A stretch of 64,000 nt of DNA from Gnetum montanum. Taxonomy: Eukaryota > Streptophyta > Gnetopsida > Gnetales > Gnetaceae. A model generated the notes under the pieces. That model saw nothing but the letters and a program-made list of their open reading frames with translations. It was not told where the DNA came from and did not search any database. This document shows positions 1 through 24,679 of the stretch, piece by piece. The translations under genes and the position numbers were made by a program. Position 1 is the first letter of the stretch. Each line of letters begins with the position of its first letter. The DNA lies in contig MNCI01028444.1 of assembly GCA_015680685.1 (NCBI GenBank), positions 290,497 through 354,496 of the forward strand, given 5' to 3'.

Positions 1-297
1 CATCATGTGCCAATTGTACCTGTGGTCCAAGGAGCATCTCGTCAGTCACCATTACAGTTGGCATGGGCCATGACTATTCATAAATCTCAAGAAATGACAC
101 TAGATAAGGCTACTATTCACATTGGTTTAAGAAAAGTTATGGATCTAATGTTTGTTGCATTATCTAGAGTCAAGACCATTGATTCTTTAAAGATTCATCC
201 TCCTTTTCATGTGCAAAGATACAGAAAGATTTCAGATGCTAAACATCTCCAAAGTAGAATTGCACAAGGAGTTTGTTTTGGTCAGTTGGAGAATTAG
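1..297 (+). pseudogene. PIF1-like helicase C-terminal fragment (Helitron-type), cut by window edge
   Basis: The open frame enters from the left edge and ends at the TAG at 295-297. It contains the C-terminal signature of PIF1-family DNA helicases: a LAWAMTIHKSQ segment (motif V region), then LDKATIHIG and FVALSRVKT (motif VI region), followed by a short basic tail. In plants such tails occur in nuclear PIF1 and, far more often, in the RepHel protein of Helitron transposons. The residue after HKSQ is Glu where family members normally have Gly. No upstream domains can be seen because of the edge. Similarity to a second partial copy about 370 bp downstream suggests a decaying mobile-element remnant rather than a host gene. 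Helitron origin is inferred, since no terminal hairpin or CTRR end was identified. Confidence 0.6.
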
Positions 298-716
298 GCA
301 TATTGAGTTCACACTTATTATAGTATTTTGCCTTTTGCTCAATCCTATTATATAGCTCTATAATGTTTGTTGCAATAATTGTGCAATGTATTCCTTCATC
401 AACATATATGAAATATATAAACTTTTATTTTAACCAATTTATGTTTACTTATAAAATAAAAAAATAATTAAATTCTACTCATAGCTTGCGAAACCGTTAC
501 ACAAGAGAACTTATGGGTCTAACATTTGTTGCATTATCTAGAGTCAAGACCATTAATTTTTTAAAGATTCATCCTCCTTTCCATGTGCAAAGATATAGAA
601 AAATTTCAGATGCTAAACATCTCCAAGTAGAATTGCACAGGAAGTTCATTTTGCTCAATTCGAGGATTAGGTATATTACGTTCACACTTATCATTGTATT
701 TTGCCTTTTGCTCAAA
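137..716 (+). repeat. Direct repeat pair of the helicase 3' end
   Basis: About 207 bp at 137-343 recur at 510-716 in the same orientation with scattered substitutions and small indels. They cover the last helicase codons and the noncoding sequence up to a shared TTTTGCCTTTTGCTCAA. About 165 bp of AT-rich sequence separate them. The arrangement could be two nested or adjacent copies of one element or a local tandem duplication. Confidence 0.75.
486..671 (+). pseudogene. Second partial PIF1-like helicase tail
   Basis: This frame repeats the FVALSRVKT motif and the following PPFHVQRYRKIS segment of the fragment at 1-297. It lacks the upstream IHKSQ motif and has diverged at its end. The similarity continues past the stop into noncoding DNA (about 137-343 against 510-716), so it is a DNA-level direct duplication of the element's 3' end. 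It cannot encode a working helicase. Confidence 0.6.
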
Positions 717-1968
717 AATGCCATGAACAAAGAAAGAAAGAGCAAACTTGATCGAGAGGGTAAAACTAAATTGCTTAAGTGGTAGAGAAACAGAGGAGGG
801 ATGAGTGATTCCGTTTTTAGTTATATTGTTACCTTGTCCAATAGTCGGGCTTGGTTAACATCTTTTTTTTTTTAAATCATCTCGTCCAATTTATATATAT
901 ATATCTAAGCTAGTCATAAATCTTTCAACTCTACAATAGTTGAAATGGTTTGTACCTTTTTGACCACGCCTTCAACCATGGATTCCAATTGCATAATTGT
1001 GGATGTCATGGAGTTTAAAGTTGCAACTATGTATTCCATTCCTCAATCCTAGATGTCATGGAGTTCAAAGTTGTAGCTATGTCATTCCATTCTTGGAAAA
1101 AGATCAAAGTTGCAACTATTTTATTTCATTCCTACAGAGAGATTGTAAATTTGGCCATTTAAACCCTACTTCTCATATTTCTCCAAATTACTTGAAACGG
1201 AATATGTTGCTTTTTTAGCCTTGGCATACAAAACGTCAAAAACCAAATCACTAAAATGTTGTAACCCCAAATTAGATGTGTAATCCACCAAATCACCAAA
1301 ATCATCAAAATCATCAAATTGCCAGATCACCAGAAAATTGCTGATATTATTTAAAGATAGATATCTCACGGGACCATGTCATATTTGATGTTGAAACATA
1401 CCCCAGCGAGAGCCATAGCCTATCTAAGAATCTTGCATATGTATGTTTATTTTATTTGATATATTTTGACGGCAACTGCGCTTTCGATTCTATATTCACT
1501 ATTTTACGAACGAAACATACTCTCAGGCCGCCATAGGCCATTACGGAATCTTGAATTACTACGCCGCTCCAAGGTTTGTTTGTATTTTTAACTTGAAAAC
1601 TTAGAGAAAAAGGCCACATTATTACATATATTACAGGAGTTGAAGGTTAAGGGACAGCGCGTGCAATTCAAGACAGATTCAATGTCGGACGAGTTTGACC
1701 AAAAATCAAAAGGTGAAAGAAAGCAGAAAAGAGAAATTTATGGATAAGCCATTACATTTGACGGGAGGTTGCCTTTGTTTTTCGAATTCCAAGAACGAAA
1801 TTTTGATCTGGATGGACCATCTGAAAGACCTTTGCTTGTGCACCGTCACAGTGGCTGGGCAGCAAACGACATGTCCATAATAAAAAATAAGCAACAGAGA
1901 TTGGGCCCTGTGGAATCCTTGAACCAAGTTTGGCGATGTTGCCGTTAATTTACAGATCCATCCCATGG
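717..1968. other. Intergenic region upstream of the CK2 alpha gene
   Basis: No coding region is recognised here. It contains the small tandem repeat at 1001-1140, a CAC/ATCA-rich patch near 1283-1335, and two similar blocks of about 45 bp at 1393-1437 and 1511-1555. The blocks share GAAACATAC and GAATCTTG cores. The last 300 bp before the TATA box are presumably the promoter-proximal region of the kinase gene. Confidence 0.5.
1001..1140 (+). repeat. Short degenerate tandem repeat, about 45-50 bp, three copies
   Basis: Three successive blocks share a core like TCAAAGTTGCAACTAT followed by a CATTCCT-like end, beginning near 1001, 1051 and 1101. The third is truncated at its start. The frame through it is an artefact of the repeat and does not resemble a protein. 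Confidence 0.6.
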
Positions 1969-14624
<12,656 letters not shown>

Positions 14625-16300
14625 TGTTGGTGGTTACGTTCTTGTTCATGTAACATTATGTTTGTTGCGAAAATCTCTTTATTTGGATATTTCTCATGGA
14701 CATTTCCATACATTCTTGGTGTGGTAGTATGTAAGAAAATATTTGTACCCCAGTTAAACAATGGGGAATAAGAATGTTGAGATTAGTGTATAGTAATGAC
14801 ATAATTTTACTGAACTTTAAATTTTCTGGGAAGTTTGATCCTAATAATTTCTCAGTGGCTTGTCCAGCAAAGGAATCATGTACGCAATGGAGTTGTATAT
14901 AGATGCAATGTATACTGTCGGTTGTGACACGGTAATACTTCTAAACTAACCATTTTTGACCATGTATGGGAACTTACATAAAGAAGGTTTTCCATAGCAC
15001 GTCGTTCGTTATAAAAACCATCTTTAAGGAAATTTCACTTATTGTTAATTTCAGTTGAATTTGTTAATGGTTTCACTCAATTTAGCATTTATATCACTTT
15101 AGTCAAAATGATAATCAATTTAACAATGAGTTGTTAGTCCACTAGTAGGACTATTGATTTGGTTACTCACTTAAATTCAAAAGGTTTCTTTTTCTTATTT
15201 TTTAAAGCAAGAGCAATCATTTTATAATATTCTATCTCAAATTTGCTTTTTTGGTGTGATTAAGTTTGCTTAAAATTTGGAGACAAGTTCATTTCAAGTT
15301 TGGAAAAAACGGCATTTAAAATAAATAAATAAAACAACAACAAGAGTAAGGCAGAATTTGTATGCATAGAAGTTCTAGATATTTGTTCATCCCTTTGTAT
15401 TACATGAATGAATATAAGGCAAAGGTTGTAGGTAGGGTGTGAGTTTTGACTCTTAGCCATTTATCCAACAATGTGCTATGTGGATTTTTTCATTGTAAAC
15501 TAAAAATCATTTAACACTTTTTCTTGAAAATATATAGTCATGAAAGTAATTAATCTCTTTTGCTAGATATACGAATGGTTGAGATGGTTCAACTTCAACT
15601 CATAATTGTAATTTATGGTTTTGTATATCTAAAAATAATCTAGGAGTATATATTAAACAACATTATATTCTAATATGTTACACATATTAACTAGCTATCC
15701 CAACTATTGGTGATGGTCTACGATAGTTTTGGCCATTAAAGGAAGACTTTAATTTTTACACTTATTTTCCTATAGAAACTGCTCCAAATTAAGTAACCAT
15801 GCATCAAATTAGCATATAGTTGAAGATTGAAAAATGGATGGGTTGAATTATAATATTATATTTTTGAGGATGAATTTGTTTTTAACTTAAGTGAAATTGA
15901 TCTCACCAAAATGGAAACTTAAGGTGTAGAATGTTGAATTTGGTTCTTATCTTAACTAAGCTAATACATATAAGATTGACATAACCTAAGACCCTTGGCA
16001 TGGAAAACCCAACATTGCCTAAACCTATAACATGGGGTGACATGGTTTTTGTGCCAAGGCTGTTATCACTTAGCTAACGTTTCATTGTTCTATGCAAGTT
16101 CTACAAAAGTATTGTGTTAGTGATATGTCTAAACCATCTATACTCTTAATAAATATAAACTTACATGTATACACAATAATATTTCATGACATTTTAGAAA
16201 CATTGTTGAGGAAATTCCTTGAAAAGAATATACAACTAAGTATAACAAAGAAAAGAAAATTCTTTAAAAAAATAAATTAATATCTAATAACTAATATTTT
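14625..16300. other. CK2 alpha 3' untranslated region and intergenic sequence
   Basis: The first few hundred bases after the stop are presumably 3' UTR, with AATAAG-type candidates near 14765. No protein-like frame is seen from there to about 16.3 kb. The sequence is AT-rich and may include the far 3' end of the minus-strand LINE that follows. Confidence 0.45.
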
Positions 16301-17251
16301 TTATTACGTCTATGTAGACCCAAAGGATTTGCTTGACAAATGAACTTGTGCAAAATACATCAATAGTAAGAAACCTTGAGTACAATAGATATGTCCAATA
16401 TTTATGTAACTTGACCACATCTTCTATATAATTTCATAGAACTAACACTAGTAGCCTAAATAGCTCATACATATGACTAAAGATTTGCCATTTTCTTTTA
16501 AAGAAATCTCTTTCACAACATTCTAATAATACATGTTACTCATCTTCTACTACTTACAATAAAATTAGTCAACATATTCTATCTTTGAGCTACACATTGT
16601 TCCATCCTTAGATTTAACTCAGAGAGTGTGATTTCATTCTTACTTTGCTAATTTCTTTCATCATGTTTACCACCTCTAATATTTTGTCAATAAAATTGAT
16701 TTTTTTTTTGTACTTACTCCTCATTTTACAGCCTCTTTAAAACTTTCTTTGTAATGAGTTTCCAAGCTTGTTTTAAATTTATTATTTCATCAATATTATC
16801 AACACCTCATTTTTGTAACCACAGTCATCCTTCATGGAATTACCCCTATTATTAAGATTTTTGGATGATCTCTCCTAAGATCTTATTTCAATTTTTATTT
16901 TTCAAGTAGAATGTTAAGAGTTGATACATTGCTTTAGCTTCCAGTGGTAACAAACTAGCTTCTAATAAAAGTATTGCATGTGGGACTTGAGTTTTCACCT
17001 TAAATTCTTCCAATAAGAACTATTTCTGAAGTTTTTCAATTTTTTTTCTATAGTTCTTAATTAAGACGTGGACCCCACATCACACATATATAAAGCACTT
17101 TAGTTTTACAATTGTTTGAAAAAGATATTTTGAATTGTCCATCTCTTTTGATTACTACATTTGTTCTTCATAGTATAGAAAGCTTTCCATCCATTTGCAA
17201 CTCATTTTGATATACAATTATAATTTCAAGAGCATTCTACTCCCAAATATC
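16300..17251 (-). mobile_element. 3' half of a minus-strand LINE interrupted by element A
   Basis: Read on the minus strand from 17251 downward, the sequence starts YLGVE, the conserved segment that follows the RT active site in many LINEs. It continues with FLLEEFKVKTQVPHA and LPLEAKAMYQL, typical of the post-RT region. The upstream half, with the RT active site, is at 30526-31350 on the other side of element A. The two halves join in frame across the ATATC target duplication. Multiple stops show it is dead. The left (3') limit is uncertain. Confidence 0.7.
17247..17251. repeat. Left target-site duplication of element A
   Basis: ATATC directly precedes the left LTR and recurs exactly after the right LTR at 30526-30530. 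Five base pairs is the usual length for Ty3/Gypsy integrase. Confidence 0.85.
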
Positions 17252-18143
17252 TAATGAGCGGCTAGGTACCCCTACACCCAACCATGCAAATCACGGGCAT
17301 TCACACGCAACTTGGTTGAATTTTGTAGATTGTAAGCACTTCGCATACACCAAACCCTTAACCAGCAAAACCTTGTGTTAGAACGGCCATTGTCTTCCCA
17401 ACCTCACTTGTGATGTTCTGATTGCGATGGTTAAGTGAGATTGAGGCAAATGATTTTTTTGGCTTTTTCACTTTATCTTCTACTGTCTAGTTCTTGAAAT
17501 GAAATGTAAGGAATGGAATATTACGTAATCTATAATTATCCTAATCTATCTCTTAACTCTTCCTAGCATAAGTATTTGATTCCATCTTTCGTGCACATCC
17601 TGGGCATCCCCTAACCACTATTGGGTTACTAGACGTTAAGCGTCACTGGGTTGCTAAGTGTTGGGTTTATGTTCGAGATGGTCGTACTTATGGTTTTTAC
17701 AAGCTATAAAAGAGCGATGACGATTAAAGTAATAACAATGAAAAATTAAGGAATTATTAAAGCATAGAAATATTAAACTAATAAATGCTCAAATGACTAA
17801 GTCCAATTGCTGCAAGGAAGGCTTGAAAAGTTCGTCTTTATTGTTGGTCACACCAATGGGCTCAAGTACATTAGTGCTCGAATAAAGAGCCAGACACCTT
17901 TCTCACATCTACTACGGGCACTTGGAAAATATTCTAACTCTCGTGGAAACAAACTGCAAGAGCTTTGCTACAACTGCCAAAAAAATACCTACGTGTGGCA
18001 GAAGTACACTTATTTATAGGCTAGAATAAGTGCTACGTAAACGAGGCCATGTAGACACATGGACATATGCGTCAGCAGGGCCGCGTATACGGGGCCTTGT
18101 ATACGTGGCCCAGTCGACGCATCGACTGCTCAGCACTTCATCA
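17252..18143 (-). repeat. Element A left LTR (3' LTR)
   Basis: It matches 29621-30525 along its whole length. It starts TAATGAGCGG, where the right copy has TGATGAGCAA, and ends CTTCATCA. The TG terminus has thus mutated to TA. A TATTTATAGG segment lies near 18009-18018, the minus-strand TATA box of the LTR. The block nearest 18143 holds GTATAC palindromes (U3 start on the minus strand). Confidence 0.9.
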
Positions 18144-18156
18144 TACCTCCACGACT
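18144..18156 (-). promoter_or_regulatory. Element A polypurine tract
   Basis: On the minus strand the bases next to the 3' LTR read CAGTCGTGGAGGT. The tract is in the same place and context as CAGTCATGGGGGT of element B, primer site for plus-strand DNA synthesis. Confidence 0.6.
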
Positions 18157-18159
18157 GAG

Positions 18160-21100
18160 TAAAAACTCATCCTCGAGTTTCATTACAATTTGGAAGGTAT
18201 GAGGTTCTTATTACAACATGCAAGACACGACACACATGACACAACATCAACTTTACTGACGCACCAAGTGTCCGAGTGTACAGAGAAGAACAAATTACAA
18301 AATGGTGGTGTTCAGAGATAAAATTGAACACCCCGACAATCCTGGATTCTTTACTGTGCTGAAAGATGCAAAAATTGCTAGAGAAGATCACACCATCCCT
18401 GGTGGCAGTGTTTCTGATAGACCTTCACTAGCCTTTGGTGCATGTGGCGGTGGCGGCACAGACAATGGTTGTCCCACAACAACTGCAACTTCTGGAGGCA
18501 ATTGGAAAGCCTTCAAGAGAGCCCTCATTTTCTCTTCCTTGCTTCTAGGATTGTTCACTATCCAAGCAGCTTCGCCAATGTGTGCCAGGACTAGAACTTC
18601 CCAAGGGCATGAAAGTGCAGGAAAAGTTCTTTCAGATTGACAAACTAGGCCGCAAACTGTTTTCATTCAATGTCAAACGCTTGGATTGATGTTTACAGTT
18701 GTTCATAGTCATTCATTCGTCAGGCCAAGTTCTCAGTGATCACACGTTGCCCTTCAAAATGCGTGCAGAGAACCTTGAGTTCCACATTTGCTATTTCCAA
18801 TTTTTGGTTTGTCACTTTATGCACTTGGAACTCACCCTCGTATAAAGAATACAAGGTGGCCACTTGCTTTTCTAGGTCAGACCACGGTCTTCCAGCTGTT
18901 AGCATAGCTAGGTTTGCATAGCGAAGGTTGGCCAACTCCATGTACTCTATCATTTCTTCCACCTATAGTTTCTTGAGGTGGATCTCAGCCTGGTTGTAGG
19001 TGTTCAATCCATCAAAGATGGGTTACCATACCTCGCCTCCTTCTTGGAGCTGCTAGAGCGCTTGGTTCAATTTGGCCTTTGCGACTTGAATATGCTTTTC
19101 ATTCACTTCCTTCTGCAATCCCACTTGGTCCCTATAATGATTTTTAACTTTTTCAAACTTATGGGCTTCATTTTTCCAGGCAACGATTTCGATAGCTGAT
19201 TTTTGTCATAAGGCTTGAACCTCCTCCGTAGACAGATTTCAATTTTTGGTGGTCAACCTCATCACATCAGCATTCACCCTAGCTAGCTCCTCCTACTATT
19301 GGTGGATAAAGCTTTTCATGTGCTAATTTTCAGCACCAACATTGCGCAGGCGATGAACTTCTGTAGTCAACTAACTTTCTCCTGGCAAACCTCTGTTAAG
19401 TCCTTGTTTAGATGATATGTATGAACATTTGTGAAGGACTTATCAAAGATTGTTGACTCTCGCTCATCCTCAACTATCTGGAGTTTAACTTGAAGCTGTT
19501 GAAAAGCTTCATCTATGGTGAGTTCATAGTTGAGGAGAGCTAGATCAGCAAGTTGGGCCCTTAATTGGGCAACTTCTGTTGTCAAGCGTTGACAATTTGC
19601 TTAAGCTACTTCGAGTTGCCCCTCCAAGATGAGGCTCTTACCCTTTGCTGAGAGTAGCTTCGACTAGGTTGTAGTGATGTTATCCAGAAGATCAAAGACA
19701 TCCGAAATCAGTTGCCTGGTTCCCACCACTTGGTCCAATAGTTCTTCCTGGGGACGCCTATACATCTTCAAGTCCAGGTACATCCAGTACAGGTGTTACC
19801 GGTGCATTAAGGGCCATAGCAATCATGTCAACAACCACTTCAGCTACAATTTCTTGTCCCTAGTGTTGCATCACCAAAACTATCACCCCTCTCCATCCTC
19901 CAAGCGTACCAAAAAAGTAGCGGCATTTCCTGAAATTTCAGGAAATAACTATTGGGTGGATACCATTACTTCTAGGACACTAGGATTAGTTCTTGTGGGT
20001 ACTTGTGTTTGGACAACATAGAACATCGGCCCTGCTCTCTCTAGCAGACTTATTGATCAAGCCACTTGCTCTAGATGGCTCATTGCAGGGTGATAGACTG
20101 AAGGGTCTTCTCCTCCACCGGTCATTGTAGATTGCTCTTGTTGGCTCAAGAGTGATTATCGAATCTCGCATATATGTTTTGCGATTTTTTGCGAACCCGA
20201 CCTCGTTGTTTGCATAGGCGATGGAGGTGGTTGCTTCCCTTCCTCAGTTCATGTGGTGGCTAGAGTCTTATCTTTCATCATCTCCTGCCATGAGGCAATC
20301 GGGGTGTGCCAAAGTGTATAGTTGGTGTATCGTGCTATCCCTACCCATTTTCATAATTTCCTAATTAAGCAGGGAAAGGGTAGAGCCCTGCCTTCCATGT
20401 TCGCTTTCAACAAATATTTTCTCAATCTCCAAAAACAATAATTGTGGAAGGCTCATTGGGAAATTTCCACTTAAAGTGACACATGCACACGTGGAGAAGG
20501 TAATGATCTAGTTGGGTCTTACCATTAGATTCAAATGGTAAGACATAATTTTTGAATAAACCCTCTCTGCGGTGGTCAAAGTGTTGAACTCTTTGCGATC
20601 CACCCCATAGCATCACCTAATCCACTTCCCTTTTACCTTGGGATCTGCTTTCTTAGGGATCTCCACCACATCGGCTCCGGTCTCTAGCAACCCCAGAGCT
20701 TGTGCAATTTCTTTTGCAAAGTAAAAGACATAGATGTCCTTGATTCTTACTCTGGACCCCGACTACCGATTTGTCCAGAAGATATAAGTCTCTCCTAAAC
20801 ACCATTCACCACTAGATGTGATGCTTAGCCACATAGGAGAGTTTTGCAATTGGAGCTTCACATCTTCTAGTGCATTCTCAAGAAATGGTCCAAAGTTCAA
20901 CTCTTGTAGGACCATTCATTGCACCTCCCTTGGCCTAATAGTGTCAAGACATGCCTAGGTCAAGGTGACTTCAAGCCGTGGCGCTATCGCCAAAGTCTCA
21001 TCCCTTTGCAATTGTTTGCTAGGGATCTCCTTTTCAGGAATCTGATGAACAGATTCCACATCAAGTCCTTTGTAGAGGGGGCTAGTTGTATGGGAGCCCT

Positions 21101-22430
21101 CCACGTGCTCTGGGTGCTGCACACCTCGTCCTCTTCCCATTCTTGGTCACTTGTCCCTTGGTTGTGATGGTCCTTCTCCCCCTGGATGCATTGGTTTCAG
21201 TGCCATTTACAGTCAAACATAACCACTAATTAAATTGTGCACAAGTTTCTCAAAATGGCCCTCATACACCTTCTGAGTTTGACTAAGTTATGGTGCTAGC
21301 ACATGCATCCCATTAAATTTCCTTGAGTATTAGTTGATGGTATACAAACAAAAATAATGATGCATGAGTTGTAGGTTAAACTATTGTTTTTGCTTTTGTC
21401 TCCTAAGAGGTGTTAAGTCTTTAATAATTGTAAGTTAATTAATTAATTTTTCTATAGACCTCACCCCCCCACGACTAAGAGCATACCTCTGGTTGCCAAA
21501 GAGGGGAAGGATAGGTTGATGCGAACGCGCGATAGAAAACGTAGTTACTTGAGAAGAAGAAGTGATGTAGAAAAAATGAAAAATCTCCCCCCAATTTGTT
21601 TGCAAAATTATCAAAAATGCATGGTGCAATGGGGTATATATAAAGTTTTTGCGTTGCGTTGACGGGGTCGCGTATACGCAGCCGCATATACGTAAGGAGC
21701 TACGTATATGGGGCCTAGTTGACGTAGGGGGTTTGCCAGCATTGACCAATGTTGACCAAACAAATAAAAGCCCGAAAAATTAATTTAAAATGCCAAATTG
21801 GGCTGGTTAAAGAGCTGGAGAGACCGAGAACTCGATTGAAAGAAAGAGGAAGGTAAGCGGGGCGAGAAAAAGAGTCAAAAGTAGGAGAATGGTGTGAGAA
21901 AGAACTCTGCAGAGAAGAATTTGAGTGATGGGTAGCATGGAAACAATTAACCAACAAAATCAAGAGGATGGAAGAGTAATAAATGGAACTAGGTATATGC
22001 AAGTGGGTCCTCCCCATAGCAGGTAGTAGCCTTAGTAGCCCTTGCATATCGTCAACACTGGAGTCCGTGGGCCCTAGAGTCAACGGATAGTATATGCAAG
22101 TTAATACTTGCATCCATGAGAACTCGCTGAAGCATTATGGGTTCACAAAAATCATGAAAAACTATCAAAACATAAGATAGGCAATGAGGTGAGGCATGGA
22201 GAGAAATGGATGAAGAGAGAGGAGTGGAAATTGGAATTCCGGTTATCAGTCACATGAAACCCTGTGTGAAGTTGTGATTAAGTGACTCAATAGGACCTTT
22301 CCCGAGTTTAGACCCAAAACCAACCACATACAGTGACATCATAGAAACATGCAAAGACTTATCCACCCATAGAGGACAAGAATGCACCCACAGAGAACCA
22401 CCACTCCAACATGCATGAGATAAAGGAAGT
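18160..22430 (-). pseudogene. Element A post-pol region with broken coiled-coil ORFs
   Basis: Minus-strand frames at 18388-18666, 18720-18962, 19367-19585 and 20422-20616 look like pieces of one decayed protein. Two are heptad-rich (18720-18962 and 19367-19585, with many Leu, Glu, Gln and Lys), suggesting a coiled coil. The segment at 20422-20616 has an HFDHRREGLFKNYVLPF-like start and a Cys/His-containing stretch that I do not recognise. They lie where Athila elements keep an extra or env-like ORF, but I see no signal peptide or membrane anchor. I therefore do not call them env. They could also be captured sequence. Confidence 0.4.
21628..21735. repeat. LTR-like palindromic block inside element A
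   Basis: GTATACG, CATATACG and ACGTATATG motifs with TTGACG flanks occur here in the interior. They echo the block at the outer end of this element's own LTRs. A plus-strand TATATATAAAG precedes it near 21633. It could be a relic LTR fragment or an internal promoter. Its role is unknown. Confidence 0.4.
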
Positions 22431-22439
22431 GAAATGGGA

Positions 22440-23290
22440 CTAAGTTAAAGGGGACAAGCTAGTCCCATAACTAGTGCTGGTGGCCCATGAGAGGCGGTCT
22501 AAAGGGTGTGCTTTGAATTCCCACAGAGTTATGATTTTATTTTTTTTATTTTTATTATTATGGGAACCACACCATGCAAAGACGCATGCTTGTTTGCATG
22601 CATTTAACCAAGGGGTGTGCTTTGAATCCTCATGTGCTTTTTTTTGCATTTTTGCAATGAGGACCACACCATGCAAGGTCAAATTGCCAAGGAGCTTCCT
22701 TATATAAAAGAACTTGGAGTGGTAAGAAATCCGTGAGAACACTTTCGCAACCTAGGGAACTAGAAAAGTACGATGAATGTTGCATTCCCCTTGAAGTCAC
22801 ACCTGATTCAAACCATTGGGTCATCCCCAAGTCTGGGAACTACACAAGTCACACATTAATTAAAATTTTTTTAAGTGAAGGGGGTTTGCATGTTTCCAAA
22901 GGGAGGAAAACCATGGAGTGGATGAATGGGTGAATGATGTGGACTCATTGTCGATTTTATGAGATGAAAGTAGATGTAAATTCCAAGAACAACAATGTGA
23001 GAGTAGGAGCAAGATAAAATAGATGGACCATTGCATGCGACCCATCGTAATGAAAACCAATTGCGCCACACATCTGATGATAATAAGATAATTTATTAGT
23101 AACCAACTAGAAATTAAACACACACACACACATAAATAAGCAAACAAAGAAATAGAAAAGTAATTAAAGAAAGAAAGAAAAAGTGAGTAATAATTGGCAA
23201 ACAGACGAATGATGTTGAAAAACAAAAAAGTTCCAAAAATGGTGAGGAGCTTAGTAGAGTGGATTAGCATGATGAATGATCTCCCCCACA
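22440..23290 (-). other. Element A noncoding segment after integrase, shared with element B
   Basis: After the integrase stop the minus strand reads a TGGGGGAGAT motif, an AT-rich stretch and then GTGTGACTTCAAGGGGA and TTGCATGGTGTGG segments. The same order occurs in element B at about 40590-41240. It has no clear ORF. The equivalence is what shows B lacks RT to integrase. Confidence 0.65.
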
Positions 23291-23329
23291 ACTAGGCTGG
23301 GAGGAGGAGACCCAAAAGATGGAATGAGG

Positions 23330-24640
23330 CTATCCTTGTGATGTTAAGGCAGTAGCACTAGTTTGACGGAGTTCACGGAAAGGTTTTAATTGTTGCCTAT
23401 TGACCAACTGCATTCTCGTGGGGTCCTCAGGTTTGTGTATGAGCAAGGCCCCAGATGGGAAGGTTTTAGAGACAATGTAAGGTCCCTCCCATAGTGTTTG
23501 AAATTTGGTAGGTTGTGGTACATGTGTGGGGTTCCAGTAGAGGACCTTATCTCCACATCTAAATGTTACCTTCCGAATCCTAAGATCATGAAGTTTTTTA
23601 TTGTAGGCCTTGTGTATCTCATTTGATGATAGGGCCACTAATTGATTCTCATCTAGCACACTTAAGTTGATAAGTCGTTCACGTTGTGCTAGTGGCAGGT
23701 CAAGACCCAAGTCACTGGCTGTAGATAATGTTTGGAGTTCTGCTTGGATTAGAAGTTTTGGTAGCTTACTGTACACTAACTCATAAGGAGAGTAACCTAT
23801 AGGAATTTCCAAGTGGAGCGATAGGCCCAAAGGGCATCGTTAAGTTTGGTGCTCCAGTCCCTCCTATATTTACTGATGGTTCAAGTGAGGATTTTGGTGA
23901 TCTCCCTATTGGTGACTTCGGCCTACTCGTTGGCTTAGGGATGATAAGGTGTTGTAAATTTATGAGTAAACCCCAAGTGTTGCATGAGTTTACAAAAAGT
24001 GATGCTCATGAAATGCGTTCCATTGTCTGAGATGAGTGCACGTGGCACTCCAAACTTGTTTATGATTTGCTATTAGACAAATCGTGTAGCGGTGTTTGAG
24101 GAATAGTCAATGATGGCTACCGCCTCTACGCACTTTGTGTAGTAGTCAACCATGATGATGATGTACACCTTCTTGTTGGACAAGGGTGTGATAGGATCCA
24201 TGAAGTTGATGCCCCAAATGTCGAAGGGCTCTAGTGGTTAGATCCACTGTTGAGGTCCCTCCATTCGTGCAGTCATCCCACCATCTCTCTAACATCGTTC
24301 ACAAGAGCAGGTGAACCATTGTGCATCCCTAAAGAGTGTAGGCCAGTAATATGCTAAAAGCAAGATCTTAATGGCCATGCATTGTCTAGCATAGTGGCCC
24401 CCACAAGGGCCCTCATGAGCATCTTGGAGGACACACAGTGTATCATCATTAGGGACACACTAGCGAACCAGGTCATTTGCACACACCTTATAAAGGTGGC
24501 CATTGATTTCCATGAAGCACTTAGCCTTATGGAGAAACTGTTGTTTCTACCGATGGTCCCACTCCTTTGGCAATCCCTGGGTTGTGAGATAGGTGAGGAT
24601 GTAACTGAACCAAGGTGATTCTTTGGATGCCTATGCATCA
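23330..24640 (-). pseudogene. Element A integrase, broken
   Basis: The minus strand carries, in order, a remnant HHCC zinc finger (HEGPCGGHYARQ, then a CSCERC pair), the catalytic core with ISDNGTHF (second Asp) and PYHP...AEVTNREI (Glu), and an open 166-residue C-terminal part (23330-23830). The last includes KVLYWNPTHV and LWEGPYIV, the usual Gypsy integrase C-terminal fold. Integrase inserts the retroelement cDNA. In-frame stops include TAG at 23925-23923 and TAA at 23937-23935, at the usual Gln positions of the PYHPQ...GQAE motif. Confidence 0.88.
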
Positions 24641-24679
24641 ATGACCCCCGCAAAGAGGAGTCCATCTGGAAATTGGTCG

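Noticed and set aside
18302-18640. Plus-strand frame of 112 codons with a Gly-rich patch
   Set aside because: It is antisense to a better minus-strand frame of element A and has no protein-like motif.
18160-20650. Envelope gene of element A
   Set aside because: No signal peptide, cleavage site or membrane anchor can be seen. Only coiled-coil-like pieces remain, so the name env is not supported.
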